From: Deltaproteobacteria bacterium
Lineage (GTDB): Bacteria > Desulfobacterota > Desulfarculia > Adiutricales > Adiutricaceae
DNA: 34,358 bases
Direction: 5' to 3'
Assembly: GCA_031257535.1 (NCBI GenBank)
Contig: JAIROO010000106.1
Location: 1 to 34,358 of the forward strand
Shown: one piece after another, positions 9,186-17,427 of the stretch
Position numbering within the stretch: the stretch's first letter is position 1
Layout of the letters: each line of letters opens with the position of its first letter
Notes under the pieces: model-generated
Seen by the model: the letters and a program-made list of their open reading frames with translations, nothing else
What the model was told of the DNA's origin: nothing
Databases searched by the model: none
Translations under genes and position numbers: made by a program

Positions 9186-9239
9186 GATAAAAAAAAGATA
9201 AAAAAAAGTCGAAAAAAAATGAATAAAAAGATTAAATAG
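9069..9239 (+). CDS. Possible lysine-rich repeat peptide
   Basis: A 56-codon frame from ATG at 9069 to TAG at 9237-9239. It encodes three copies of MKGVKGKK(T/N)KK and a lysine-rich tail; 31 of 56 residues are Lys. The DNA copies start at 9068, 9113 and 9149, with spacings of 45 and 36, both multiples of three, so the frame survives the length change. The composition recalls the basic tails of histone H1-like DNA-binding proteins, but there is no hydrophobic core and no clear ribosome binding site. It could equally be an A-rich tandem repeat without coding role. Confidence 0.25.
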   Translation: MKGVKGKKTKKRRKKMKGVKGKKNKKKMKGVKGKKTKKRDKKKIKKSRKKMNKKIK

Positions 9240-9362
9240 CCCTCTAGCAAAACAAGTTTATTTAAAAATTAAATATAAAATAAATCAGACTTTTTAACTA
9301 AATAGTTATTATTTATTTCTGATTTTTAACATAAAAAAACAAAAAAATATGGTCAAAAATAC

Positions 9363-9550
9363 GCCAAAACCCTCTTTTTATTGACCAAAACCCTCTTTTT
9401 TTTTGACCAAAACCCTCTTTTTTTTGACCAAAACATTCATTTTATTGACCAAAACTATCTTTTTACCCTAAAACCTTTTTTAACCCAAAAAAACATTTTT
9501 TAACCCTAAAAACCTTTTTTAAGCTAAAAAACCTTTTTTAACCCTAAAAA
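9363..9550. repeat. Two adjacent series of about 21-24-bp T-rich repeats
   Basis: First series: TTGACCAAAACCCTCTTTTT in about five variants from 9363 to about 9470. Second series: TTAACCCTAAAAACCTTTTT in about five variants to 9550. The two units look related (TTxACC-AAAAC-CTTTTT), so one may derive from the other. They lie downstream of the 620-aa gene. Confidence 0.75.
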
Positions 9551-9744
9551 CAGTATTTTGGGAAAGAGCTTTTTTTGGGCCAACTATTGGGGCCAACCTC
9601 TATTTTTAGGGCCAACTTAAGGTCTGGCCCCCAAAAAATTCCCCTAAAACCTTGGTCAGCGCCAAAAGACTGAAAGGTCCAATCTACCCTAAAAAGCGCG
9701 ATTTTAATGACTAACTAGATCGAAAAAAAACGCGAACTAAGTTT

Positions 9745-11607
9745 TTAGCGCTTTTTAAGGACCTTTTTGATTTTTTTAGCGAGCTTCTTTTCGCGTTGCT
9801 TTTTTTCGTGCTGCGTTTGGAAGCTGTTTTTTAAATCTTCGTCGGGAAGAGACGCGAGGTCAATCCCTTGCTCGGCTAAAGAGTTCAAAAGACCAGCGTG
9901 TAAGTCCGCGAGTCCGTAAATTTTGTCCTTAAGGGCGCCCACCAGTTCGATCGAGTTAACGAACCACGGCGAAAACCGCGCTAACTCGTACTCCAGCTGG
10001 TTCTCAGAGCACTCCCGATCAAATAGGATTTGGTCTAAGAAGAGCTTGATCTTAGAGGCCATGATCCTCCAGCGACGTTTCTTAGTCTCTGGATCGTAAT
10101 CCTCTTCGGCGACCGTGAGATCGTCTTCAATTTTCCGAGTCAGCTTGAAAATATATTCCCGACTCATGTAGTCGGCAAAGTGTTCGGCGTGATCCCGTCC
10201 ATCGCGCAACTGGTCTAAAATCTCGACGATGTCGTCGACTTCATATTCATAATCTTCGGGGACACTGTCGAAGCTATCCTCGTCAAGGTCGCGCATTCGC
10301 TCCAGGGCAAAAGAGATGGTCTCGTAAAAAGCCCTAATTAGGCCAAATTCCACGAGCTTATCCCGCCAGTTGGAGCCATAAGAGGTGTCTAAGTAACCGC
10401 GGGCCGATTCGTGACGGGCGATGGCCTCTTTGGTCTCAGCCGCCAACAAACTTTCGCCTTTCTCAAAACACTGAGAAGCGAGTTCTCTTAAGGGACCTTG
10501 GATGGTTAAGCCCTTTAAAGCCGCGAGCGACTTGACCGCGTCGACGAGATCGAAATCCAAGTTCGCGTCGGGTCGCGAATCCAACTCTTCGCCAAAAAAA
10601 CGGTTTTCTAACTTGGCCAAGGCTAAAAAGGCCGAAAGATCAAAGGTAAAGCCATAAACGAGATCGGAAAACCTGGCGTTTATGTCTTCCAGAAACTCAG
10701 TCATGTTTTTTTCCAGCGTTTGGATGAAAGCGGCGAGCTTACCTTGATCTAAATCTATCTCTATCTTTAATAAATTTTTAATGTCATTTAAATAGTCCTC
10801 AAGCTGGACCTTTTTATCTACCAAAGCTTCGACAACATCAGAGATCATGAGGTCGTCAGGGCTCATGTAATATAATTCACGGTCTATCTGGGCCTTAGTT
10901 TTGACGATTTCCCGGTCTATTTTTTGGAGACTTTTATCGATCTCGCGTTCTAACTCAAATAAACGCTTAGGTTTGCCGGAAATATTTTCCAGGGAGTTTT
11001 TAGCGCCGCCCGAGAGGAAAGAATGAAACTTGCCCGATAAAGTGGCGGTCAGAACATTATAGGATTCAGATTCGCTTTGAAGATCTTGGATCTCTTGCTC
11101 TAGATCCCGGTTTTTGAGTTTTTTAAGTTGGGGGGGCGGTTGGTCGAATTTGGCCAGGGGAAATTGACCGGTGAGCTTTATAAATAATAGATGGAAAGAC
11201 TCGTAAAAAATCTTCTCGTCAATTACTTGCGGTAAAGTCGATCTTTCGTCTTGATCTAGGGTTAAAGCGGCCAAGCGGTCATACTTTTGTTGAATAGAGG
11301 CGATTTTTGCCTTTAACAAAGTCTCGGCCTTGGCTAAAAAGTCGCTGGCTACTTCGCCAACCTTTGTCCCCCGTTCCACCAATCGGCGCAAACAGCGCGT
11401 CGCCTTTAGAGCCTCCAGGCGGTCGTAGGGTCGGTGGTAATCGTGGATCCCCGGCAGGCTCTTTATTTCTCTGACGTGGGGAGCCAAGCCGCTACTTTGG
11501 GCCAGCTCCGGCAAAACCTTTAAGGCAGCCAAAATTAGCCCGTCAAAATCCAGCTGGTCGTCGGCGGAAAGCTGTTTTAGCGTGAGATCTATTGGTGGTG
11601 TATTCAT
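9745..11607 (-). CDS. Hypothetical protein, 620 aa, helical, acidic with basic C-terminal tail
   Basis: I do not recognise this protein. It has no signal peptide or membrane segment, so it is probably cytoplasmic. The sequence is rich in Leu, Glu, Asp and Lys with long predicted helical stretches, including coiled-coil-like parts around 170-320. An acidic patch occurs near 440-470 (DLDEDSFDSVPEDYEYEVDD), and the C-terminus is strongly basic (KKQREKKLAKKIKKVLKKR). The ATG at 11607 has no clear ribosome binding site. It follows the diguanylate cyclase gene on the same strand but 922 bases away across a hairpin, so membership of that cluster is uncertain. The length of the open frame and codon use like its neighbours argue that it is real. 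Confidence 0.75.
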   Translation of the reverse strand: MNTPPIDLTLKQLSADDQLDFDGLILAALKVLPELAQSSGLAPHVREIKSLPGIHDYHRPYDRLEALKATRCLRRLVERGTKVGEVASDFLAKAETLLKAKIASIQQKYDRLAALTLDQDERSTLPQVIDEKIFYESFHLLFIKLTGQFPLAKFDQPPPQLKKLKNRDLEQEIQDLQSESESYNVLTATLSGKFHSFLSGGAKNSLENISGKPKRLFELEREIDKSLQKIDREIVKTKAQIDRELYYMSPDDLMISDVVEALVDKKVQLEDYLNDIKNLLKIEIDLDQGKLAAFIQTLEKNMTEFLEDINARFSDLVYGFTFDLSAFLALAKLENRFFGEELDSRPDANLDFDLVDAVKSLAALKGLTIQGPLRELASQCFEKGESLLAAETKEAIARHESARGYLDTSYGSNWRDKLVEFGLIRAFYETISFALERMRDLDEDSFDSVPEDYEYEVDDIVEILDQLRDGRDHAEHFADYMSREYIFKLTRKIEDDLTVAEEDYDPETKKRRWRIMASKIKLFLDQILFDRECSENQLEYELARFSPWFVNSIELVGALKDKIYGLADLHAGLLNSLAEQGIDLASLPDEDLKNSFQTQHEKKQREKKLAKKIKKVLKKR

Positions 11608-12143
11608 AGCGCGTTTTTTTTTCTTACGCCTTTTTAACGTTGGCGGCCTAATTATATTGATTAATCGTGTTTTTTAAGATTTTTTGAATTTTTTTAATTT
11701 TTGCTTTTTTGGGATTATTTAAGATTTTTAGGCTTTTTCCGCGTTTTTAGGTTTTTTGAATTTTTTTAAAATTTTGGCTTGACATTTAGTTTAATTTAAT
11801 TAGGCACCTTTAATCATAACAAAACTGGCCCCAGCCGTAAAGTTTTTTCCTCGCTTTTTTTGGCTTAACCGGGCGTTTTCGCTAAAAAAACTCAAAGATT
11901 TGAAAATTTAAAATTTTTAAGGAGATTTTAGTTTTTGGATTTTTGGCCTTAACTTAGATAAAGTTAAGCCCAAGAAAATTTGAAGATCTTTTCGGCTCGC
12001 TAAAAATATTGAAAGGATCTTTTTAATATATTTTCCTGGCGTTCTTAGGTTTCGTCTCATGACCGAAGGCGCTTTTTTTTAGGGCCGGGCCACAATTTAT
12101 TGGGCTTTTAAGTCGTAAGCCGCGGAGTTTTAGACCTCTGCCC

Positions 12144-12184
12144 CGCGCCTTTAGCCCTCTCTTAAGGGGGGAGCTAAAGGCGCG
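12144..12184 (+). terminator. GC-rich hairpin, terminator-like on the plus strand
   Basis: A perfect 12-bp stem, CGCGCCTTTAGC (12144-12155) with GCTAAAGGCGCG (12173-12184). The loop can pair further (CCTC with GGGG). On the plus strand it is followed by AGGATTTTTA, a short T run. The downstream neighbours are minus-strand genes, so what a plus-strand terminator would serve is unclear; it may end an unseen plus transcript or act as an RNA structure. Confidence 0.5.
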
Positions 12185-12400
12185 AGGATTTTTAAGAAAG
12201 GCTTAAGGATCGTCTTTTTGATAAAAACGGGCTTTAAGGGATTTTAAAGGCCATAACCTTAAATTTAGGGCGATTTACCTTAATTTACAGGGGACTTTTT
12301 GGCGATAAAATCTTCCTTTAGGCGTAACTAATGACGACTAAATAGAGAAAAAATCAGCCTAACGCGACTCAATTATTGAGAACTAATAAGGGGTCTCCTT

Positions 12401-12490
12401 GGCTTTCGTGGGCCTTTTTGGCTTTCGTGGGCCTTTTTGGCTATCGCGGTTCTTATTGGCTCTCGGACCCTATTGGCTTTTGGGCCCCTA
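12401..12490. repeat. 19-bp direct repeats decaying along the array
   Basis: GGCTTTCGTGGGCCTTTTT occurs at 12401-12419 and again at 12420-12438. It is followed by diverged versions (GGCTATCGCGG..., GGCTCTCGGACC..., GGCTTTTGGGCC). It lies just past the stop of the diguanylate cyclase gene. Confidence 0.7.
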
Positions 12491-12529
12491 AAGCTATCGA
12501 GTTCCTTTTTTTCCAAAGAGCCAAGAGCT

Positions 12530-13582
12530 TTACTGGTTCGACTCTAGGTCGTCCATCTCCGCGATCTCGTCGTCGTCGATGATCCAAGGATCTCGAAAGC
12601 AGACCACGTTCCGGCCCATGAGTTTGGCGTCGTATAAGGCTAGATCCGCCCGGCGAATAAAATTGGGAACCGTCTCCCCAGAGCGGTAGATGGTGTAGCC
12701 CACGCTAATGGTCACCGGAATGTTGCCGGTGTTAAACTTGTGGTTCTGGATGCGGTGCCTTAATTTTTCGGCCAGCTTATGGGACTGCTCGATATTGGTG
12801 TCTGGAGCCACCACCGTAAACTCGTCCCCGCCATACCGCGCTGGAAAGTCGTTCTTCCGTAAAGAAGTCCTAAGGATATCGGCCACTTGGACTAAGACCG
12901 AGTCGCCGACTAAGTGGCCTAAGGTGTCGTTCACGATCTTAAAGTTGTCCACGTCAATTATAAAAAGGGCCAAAGTCGGAGAGTAGGTCCGGAGCTTATC
13001 CATCTGCTCCTGGATTATCTCCATAAAGCTAGCCCGGTTGTACAGCTTGGTCATGCCGTCGTAGAGGGCCTGCTTTTTAAAATTATTGAGATCGTTGGAG
13101 ATCTTCCGACGCTCCACCAGCTCCATGCGGGCTTTCCGTAAGAGGTTAACTCGCTCGGCGTACTCCTCGTGAATAACCTGGATGCTCATGATCTGGATCT
13201 GCTTGTGGATCTGCCAAGCTTTGGCCACTAAAGGCAGCTCGACCCCGTTTTCCCCTTCGGGTTCCAGCCAGATGCCGGAATTGACCTTTTCGCCGACCCG
13301 GGGATTCTTTTCGAAAAAATCCTCGGCGTCCAAAAGAAAATACTCAAGCATGGAGGAGTATTTCCAGGGGACCGAACAAGGCCGACCGTCAGCGTCCAAA
13401 GGAAAAAGACGACCATAAAAATCCGGGACCTGACCGTAAAACTCGTAGACCATGGGCCGCATCCGTCTTAATACGGCGAACTCCATAACGCGGAGAAACT
13501 TTAAGCCCAGCTCGCCGCCCTGGCTTTTCAGCCGATCCCTTTCTAAGGTCTCTTCAGGGTTTTTGGACTTTTGAGCGCTCAT
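12530..13582 (-). CDS. Diguanylate cyclase (GGDEF) with N-terminal sensory-type domain
   Basis: Makes c-di-GMP from two GTP. The GGDEF domain spans about 170-330: metal-binding Asp210 in FIIDVDNFK, the catalytic GGDEF at 251-255 and an intact inhibitory I-site RKND at 242-245, five residues before GGDEF, so product feedback is expected. No EAL or HD-GYP domain is present. The N-terminal part (about 20-140) has the pattern MLEYFLLDAEDFF...SGIWLEP followed by a helix linking to the GGDEF domain. I recall a similar module in front of some histidine kinases, but cannot name the family. No membrane segment is visible, so it is cytoplasmic. AGGAAAG precedes the ATG. It follows the small GTPase gene by 176 bases on the same strand and may be the output of that cluster. 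Confidence 0.93.
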   Translation of the reverse strand: MSAQKSKNPEETLERDRLKSQGGELGLKFLRVMEFAVLRRMRPMVYEFYGQVPDFYGRLFPLDADGRPCSVPWKYSSMLEYFLLDAEDFFEKNPRVGEKVNSGIWLEPEGENGVELPLVAKAWQIHKQIQIMSIQVIHEEYAERVNLLRKARMELVERRKISNDLNNFKKQALYDGMTKLYNRASFMEIIQEQMDKLRTYSPTLALFIIDVDNFKIVNDTLGHLVGDSVLVQVADILRTSLRKNDFPARYGGDEFTVVAPDTNIEQSHKLAEKLRHRIQNHKFNTGNIPVTISVGYTIYRSGETVPNFIRRADLALYDAKLMGRNVVCFRDPWIIDDDEIAEMDDLESNQ

Positions 13583-13758
13583 ATTTTAGTCTTTCCTGAA
13601 AACTCCCCTCTTTTGGTGGGTTTGAAGGGGATAATAATTTCGCGATATTGAAAGGACTTTTAACGCGAATGGGGATCTTTTTTTGGCATTTTAATCGCCA
13701 ATTAAGGCGAACTCCCCTTTAATCCTGGCCGTCAGCCAAAAAAACGACAAAATAAGTC

Positions 13759-14277
13759 TTATTTGGCTGGCGTGGCGTTTTTTCCCATCATGGCCACGGC
13801 TAAGCGGGAAAAAGTCGACTCCACGTTCAAACCCGTCTTGGCGCTAGTCTTAATAGCCACCACCCCTTTGGATTCTAGGGAATTTAAGACTTTTTCCGAG
13901 ATTTCCCACTCCGACTCTAAGTCGGCTTTGTTGACGATGAAAAAGCTCGGAACTGAAGGACCCAAAATTTTTAAGGCCTCCATGCGCAGTTTTAAAGACA
14001 CCGAAAGAGTCTCGCCCCGGGTGCCGTCAACCACGAACAGAAGCCCATGCGCCCCTCTTAAATAGGACAGGTTGACCATACTGTAATTGTCCTGGCCTTC
14101 CATATCCCATAGCATGAGATTGATTTCCTCGCCTTCCACCTCAATAGTCTTCTTGGAGATCTTCACCCCAACCGTGGAGAGATAGTTATCCGAGAAAATT
14201 GAGTTGACGTAGTGGCGAACTAAGGCCGTCTTACCCACGCAAAAGGAGCCAAGCATGCATATTTTCTTGTTAATCAT
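13759..14277 (-). CDS. Ras-like small GTPase
   Basis: A compact 172-aa single-domain GTPase with every Ras-type motif: P-loop GSFCVGKT at 10-17, switch I Thr35 in STVGV, WDMEGQ at 57-62 with Asp58 and the catalytic Gln62 (Ras Gln61), NKAD at 116-119 and SAK at 145-147. This is the eukaryotic-looking small-GTPase group of prokaryotes (MglA and the Rup families), not a translation or FeoB-type GTPase. It lacks a lipid-anchor motif. Its start has only a weak ribosome binding site. It lies directly downstream of a membrane protein with a longin/roadblock-like domain, the kind of fold that binds such GTPases, which suggests the two interact. A perfect TATAAT at 14514-14519 (minus) may give it a promoter of its own. 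Confidence 0.92.
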   Translation of the reverse strand: MINKKICMLGSFCVGKTALVRHYVNSIFSDNYLSTVGVKISKKTIEVEGEEINLMLWDMEGQDNYSMVNLSYLRGAHGLLFVVDGTRGETLSVSLKLRMEALKILGPSVPSFFIVNKADLESEWEISEKVLNSLESKGVVAIKTSAKTGLNVESTFSRLAVAMMGKNATPAK

Positions 14278-14655
14278 AACTCGAATTCCAAAAGCAGTTT
14301 GTGGCTAACCCCGCTCTCCTTTTCCAAATCTTTTGGTAAAAACCCAAAAAAGGCCATAGCGATCTAAAAAAAAAAGGGGGAAAAAAATAGCCCCAAAAAA
14401 ATAAGCCGCTAGAGGCCGAAAACCAATTTGGCCTTAAAGACAATTTAAGAACGACGTTAAAATCTGGCCCTAATCATTATGGAGGAAGTCGTCAAAGGGC
14501 CTTTCAGCCAACCATTATATTTCATGGGCCAAAATAATGGAACTAAAAATTTTCTTTTTTTCTAAGGTTAAATCCGATAATTAGCTATACATGAGCTTAA
14601 TTATATTTTTATCGACTAAAAATCCTTAAGTATAAAAGCCAATATTCCCAGATAG
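14278..14655. other. Intergenic region upstream of GTPase gene
   Basis: A 378-base AT-rich gap inside the minus-strand cluster. It contains A runs at 14370-14400 and a TATAAT-type sequence (minus strand, 14519 to 14514). No coding frame is convincing. The gap suggests that the GTPase and cyclase may be transcribed separately from the OmpA-type gene. Confidence 0.5.
14514..14542 (-). promoter_or_regulatory. Possible promoter for GTPase gene
   Basis: Minus strand: a perfect TATAAT at 14519-14514. The hexamer 17 bases upstream (TTCCAT) is a poor match to TTGACA. It lies about 240 bases before the GTPase start. Position and the -10 match support it; the weak -35 and the AT-rich setting weaken it. 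Confidence 0.3.
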
Positions 14656-17310
14656 TTAAGGCTCGTTTAAGCTGATCCCGCCTTGGGCTAACCGCACCCT
14701 TAGCTCAATGCGGCGGCTTTCTGGATCGTCCTTGGGTCGATCGCCCTCCCCGCGAGCCGAGAACTCGGAGCCTAAACCATAATTAACGATGGGTAAGCTA
14801 GAGCCGCGGGCGTACAGTAAAGCGGCCACGGCTTTGGTGCGTTTTTCGCTCAACTCAAAGTTCCGCCGGTCTTGACCAGTGGAGTCGGCGTGGCCATAAA
14901 TGACCAAAGTCACGGACATCTGGGTCTCTTGGGCCAGATTTTCCAAGGCCACTAGATTGTCGACCGCTTCTATTAAAATAGGTCGATCCTCGGGCACGGG
15001 CTCGTCGCGGTCCGTGGGAAAATGGATCTTGACCCCATTAATGGCCGAGACCAGTCTTTCCATCTCATTGGAGCGGGGGTCGATTAAGCGGTCGGCGGTC
15101 ACCATAGTCACCCCGGGGATGGCTTTGGCTCTTTCCCGGGCCCCGATAATCCAGCCCATGGGAGCGGTCCCGCTCATGGTCAAAACGCCTTGGTCGGAGT
15201 CAAAGGCCAGTTCCACCGTGGGCAGAGGGTTAATGACCTCCCGGACCCGCCTTTGGACAATAGGCTCGTCTAAGGAAATAAAAGGCCTGACCATTAAAGA
15301 GACCCGCTCGGGCGACAGTTTTAACTGATCAAACAGAAGGTAAACTGGATCCACGGCTAAGCTGTCTTTGAGGCAGATCACATGCCAGCGGCCGTCCAGA
15401 CCCTCATCCGCTTGCGCGACGATCAGCCCAGGCTCGGCGTTTAAGCGAGCCATGGCCTCTTTAAATCTTTGTCGATCGAGCTTTTGGGATCTTTGGTGGC
15501 TAACCTCTCGCTCAATTTTTTGTTTTTCTAAAATAGCCACGCGCCTTTGGATATTTTTGGTCTGATAATGGCTAACAAAGCCAAAAACCAAGAAGAAAAA
15601 CAAGATGGCTAAGACGATTATCCAGAAAAACTTGGGAATCTTCCGGGGTTTATCCTGATACTTGGCCCGTAAAAAGTCCTGAAAATAGATCCGGCACTTC
15701 TTAAAGGCGGTCGCGTCGCCATTAAAAGCGTCTAACTCTTCGGCGCAGTCGACCACCATGAGCTCTAAGGCCTCTTGGAGATCCTTATTTAAAGACTCTG
15801 GAGGATTGCCGCGGACCACGCAGGCCAGATAAACCTGATTAGTCCGGCGTAAAAAGATGGTTCTATCCCCAAACCGCAGAGTGTCCAAACCCTCGTGCTG
15901 CTTGACGTTAAAGCTATCCCGCACAAAATCTTGGATAGCCGTAAACATGCCAGCCACCATGTCGGCGTCCCGACCGGACTCAGACTCCTCGGAGATCAAG
16001 TGGTCTAAAACCAGGCCGGTGGAGGCGTGGATAAGGTAAATCTCCTCCACGTGATACAAAAGGGTGTGGAGTAAAACGATCTCGCTAAAGGGCTTGTGGA
16101 CCCGTAAAGCCTCTAAACGCCATTTTAAGCCCCGTAAAGAGAAACTAGTCTCTAAGGTGCTATTTAAATCCTGAAGTTTGGAGACAAAAGTCTCGGAGAT
16201 GGACCGCCTAATAGCCGGACCAATGGCTGGGAAAATCTGGCTAGCCAAATTCTCAGGGTCCCGCCTAACCGAGGCCGTCACGATCTTCTCCACGGTCGGG
16301 GCCAAGACGGTGTTCAGTTTCTCGTCGCGGCGAGTCCTTAACAAAAGGGCCTCGGTAATGACGCCGCTTAAAAATTCGGCTCTTTGGGCCGGCCTAGTCA
16401 AGACTCGCGACAAATACGATAGCTGGGACAGCTCCCGGCTCATTAAAAGCTCGCGGACCTGACCCAACTCAGACTCGCTCTCCGGGGGTGGCGGCCACTG
16501 ACTGGGGTCGTCCTCGGCCGTCTCGTCCTCGAGTTTTTGGGAGTCAGAGGCGAACTCGTCGTCGCCCAAAGACGACCCAGTGGAGCCTCCGGCCTCGAGT
16601 TTGGGGTCGCCAAAGTCAAAAACCCCAGACGGCCCGGCGAAAAGCTCTTTTTCGGCCGCTTCCTCTTGAAAAAAACTGTCCAGATCGCCTAAAAGCTTGT
16701 CCTCCATTTCTTGGGAGTCCAAATCGATCTGGGTGGGCTCGTCTAAAAGCCCCTCGCTCTCAAGGATTAAACGCCTTTCTAAGTCCGCGTTCCCAACCTC
16801 AAGGGGTCGAACCGTCTCCGCCTCTTTGGACTCGGAGCCTAAGCCGGCCAAAGAAGCGTCGACCGCGATATCTGGCGCCAGAGGCTCTTTCGGGACAAAA
16901 GGTAAAGGGGTCGAGAGGGGGTCTAAAGCGGGATCTTGACCAAAGTCAAAAGCCGACTCATTAGGGTCGAGCGGCGAGTTTGGGTCAGGGATAGAGTCCA
17001 ACGCCGACAACAAGGTCGACTCGACGGACGCGGAATCTTTGGCCGCGTCTTCGCCTAAGGTTGGCGAGGGATCTTTAGCTAGAGCGATCGACGGATCTGG
17101 CGCCGGCTCTGACGGCGGATCTGACGACGGATCATGGCCCACGTCGATCGACGGGGCGATCGACGGATCTCGCGCTGAATCAAGCGCTAAATCGAGGGCC
17201 AGATCTGGCGACAGATCTTTTGACGGATCTGGGGCGGCGGATTCGGACTCAGCTAAGTCTTTCGGCCGCCAGCCCACGAATTTGGCCAAAAACCGCGAAA
17301 TTAACCCCAT
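14656..17310 (-). CDS. Transmembrane protein with longin/roadblock-like cytoplasmic domain and periplasmic OmpA domain
   Basis: 884 aa. Layout: a short amphipathic start (MGLISRFLAKFVGW); an acidic low-complexity region (about 20-280) full of Asp-Pro-Ser repeats; a helical domain (about 285-405) with PAIGPAIRRSISE; a longin/roadblock-like domain (about 408-525; IYLIHASTGLVLDHL, FTAIQDFVRDSF, TLRFGDRTIFLRR, YLACVVRG); one membrane helix at about 560-580, preceded by a basic stretch (KPRKIPK) that puts the N-terminal part in the cytoplasm; a BON-like segment (about 695-745); and a C-terminal OmpA peptidoglycan-binding domain (about 760-872; GHADSTGQDRRNFELSEKR). The cytoplasmic domain is the type used as a small-GTPase platform, and the GTPase gene follows. 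The domain call for the longin-like part rests on pattern recall and needs structure comparison. Confidence 0.82.
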   Translation of the reverse strand: MGLISRFLAKFVGWRPKDLAESESAAPDPSKDLSPDLALDLALDSARDPSIAPSIDVGHDPSSDPPSEPAPDPSIALAKDPSPTLGEDAAKDSASVESTLLSALDSIPDPNSPLDPNESAFDFGQDPALDPLSTPLPFVPKEPLAPDIAVDASLAGLGSESKEAETVRPLEVGNADLERRLILESEGLLDEPTQIDLDSQEMEDKLLGDLDSFFQEEAAEKELFAGPSGVFDFGDPKLEAGGSTGSSLGDDEFASDSQKLEDETAEDDPSQWPPPPESESELGQVRELLMSRELSQLSYLSRVLTRPAQRAEFLSGVITEALLLRTRRDEKLNTVLAPTVEKIVTASVRRDPENLASQIFPAIGPAIRRSISETFVSKLQDLNSTLETSFSLRGLKWRLEALRVHKPFSEIVLLHTLLYHVEEIYLIHASTGLVLDHLISEESESGRDADMVAGMFTAIQDFVRDSFNVKQHEGLDTLRFGDRTIFLRRTNQVYLACVVRGNPPESLNKDLQEALELMVVDCAEELDAFNGDATAFKKCRIYFQDFLRAKYQDKPRKIPKFFWIIVLAILFFFLVFGFVSHYQTKNIQRRVAILEKQKIEREVSHQRSQKLDRQRFKEAMARLNAEPGLIVAQADEGLDGRWHVICLKDSLAVDPVYLLFDQLKLSPERVSLMVRPFISLDEPIVQRRVREVINPLPTVELAFDSDQGVLTMSGTAPMGWIIGARERAKAIPGVTMVTADRLIDPRSNEMERLVSAINGVKIHFPTDRDEPVPEDRPILIEAVDNLVALENLAQETQMSVTLVIYGHADSTGQDRRNFELSEKRTKAVAALLYARGSSLPIVNYGLGSEFSARGEGDRPKDDPESRRIELRVRLAQGGISLNEP

Positions 17311-17427
17311 TTTCCTCTCTATGGGCGCTTTAGCCCTGCCAATGGTCAGCCGGTCGTCGCCCCAAGATTAAAGGGACCAAGTAAGCTAAAAGACCTAAAA
17401 ATCTCCCCTTTTTAAGGTCAAAGCTTT

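Larger units (their letters stand above)
8911..9744. other. Repeat-rich intergenic region
   Basis: Lies between the PTS operon start and the end of the 620-aa gene. It holds a lysine-rich plus-strand frame built from frame-preserving repeats (9069-9239) and two series of T/A-rich repeats (9363-9550). 9240-9360 is AT-rich without recognisable features. The PTS promoter should lie at about 8860-9000 but I could not place it with confidence. Confidence 0.6.
11608..12529. other. Long intergenic region with hairpin and short repeats
   Basis: No gene is evident. The first half (11640-12010) is T-rich. A stable hairpin lies at 12144-12184 and 19-bp repeats at 12401-12490. The promoter of the 620-aa gene and the terminator of the cyclase gene should lie here. 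Confidence 0.6.

Noticed and set aside
8975-9250. Minus-strand frame with Phe/Leu/Pro repeats (FLPLTPFIFF)
   Set aside because: It is the complement of the A-rich tandem repeat. No ribosome binding site and no resemblance to a real membrane protein.
9068-9550. Repeat clusters considered as a CRISPR array
   Set aside because: Units are contiguous or low-complexity, spacing is irregular and there are no unique spacers or cas genes.
12376-12582. Plus-strand 68-codon frame
   Set aside because: Built from the 19-bp repeats and the antisense end of the cyclase gene; no initiation signal.
14333-14345. TTGGTAAAAACCC, a 13-base match to the MITE right end
   Set aside because: No second end or internal MITE sequence nearby; it is a short word likely by chance.
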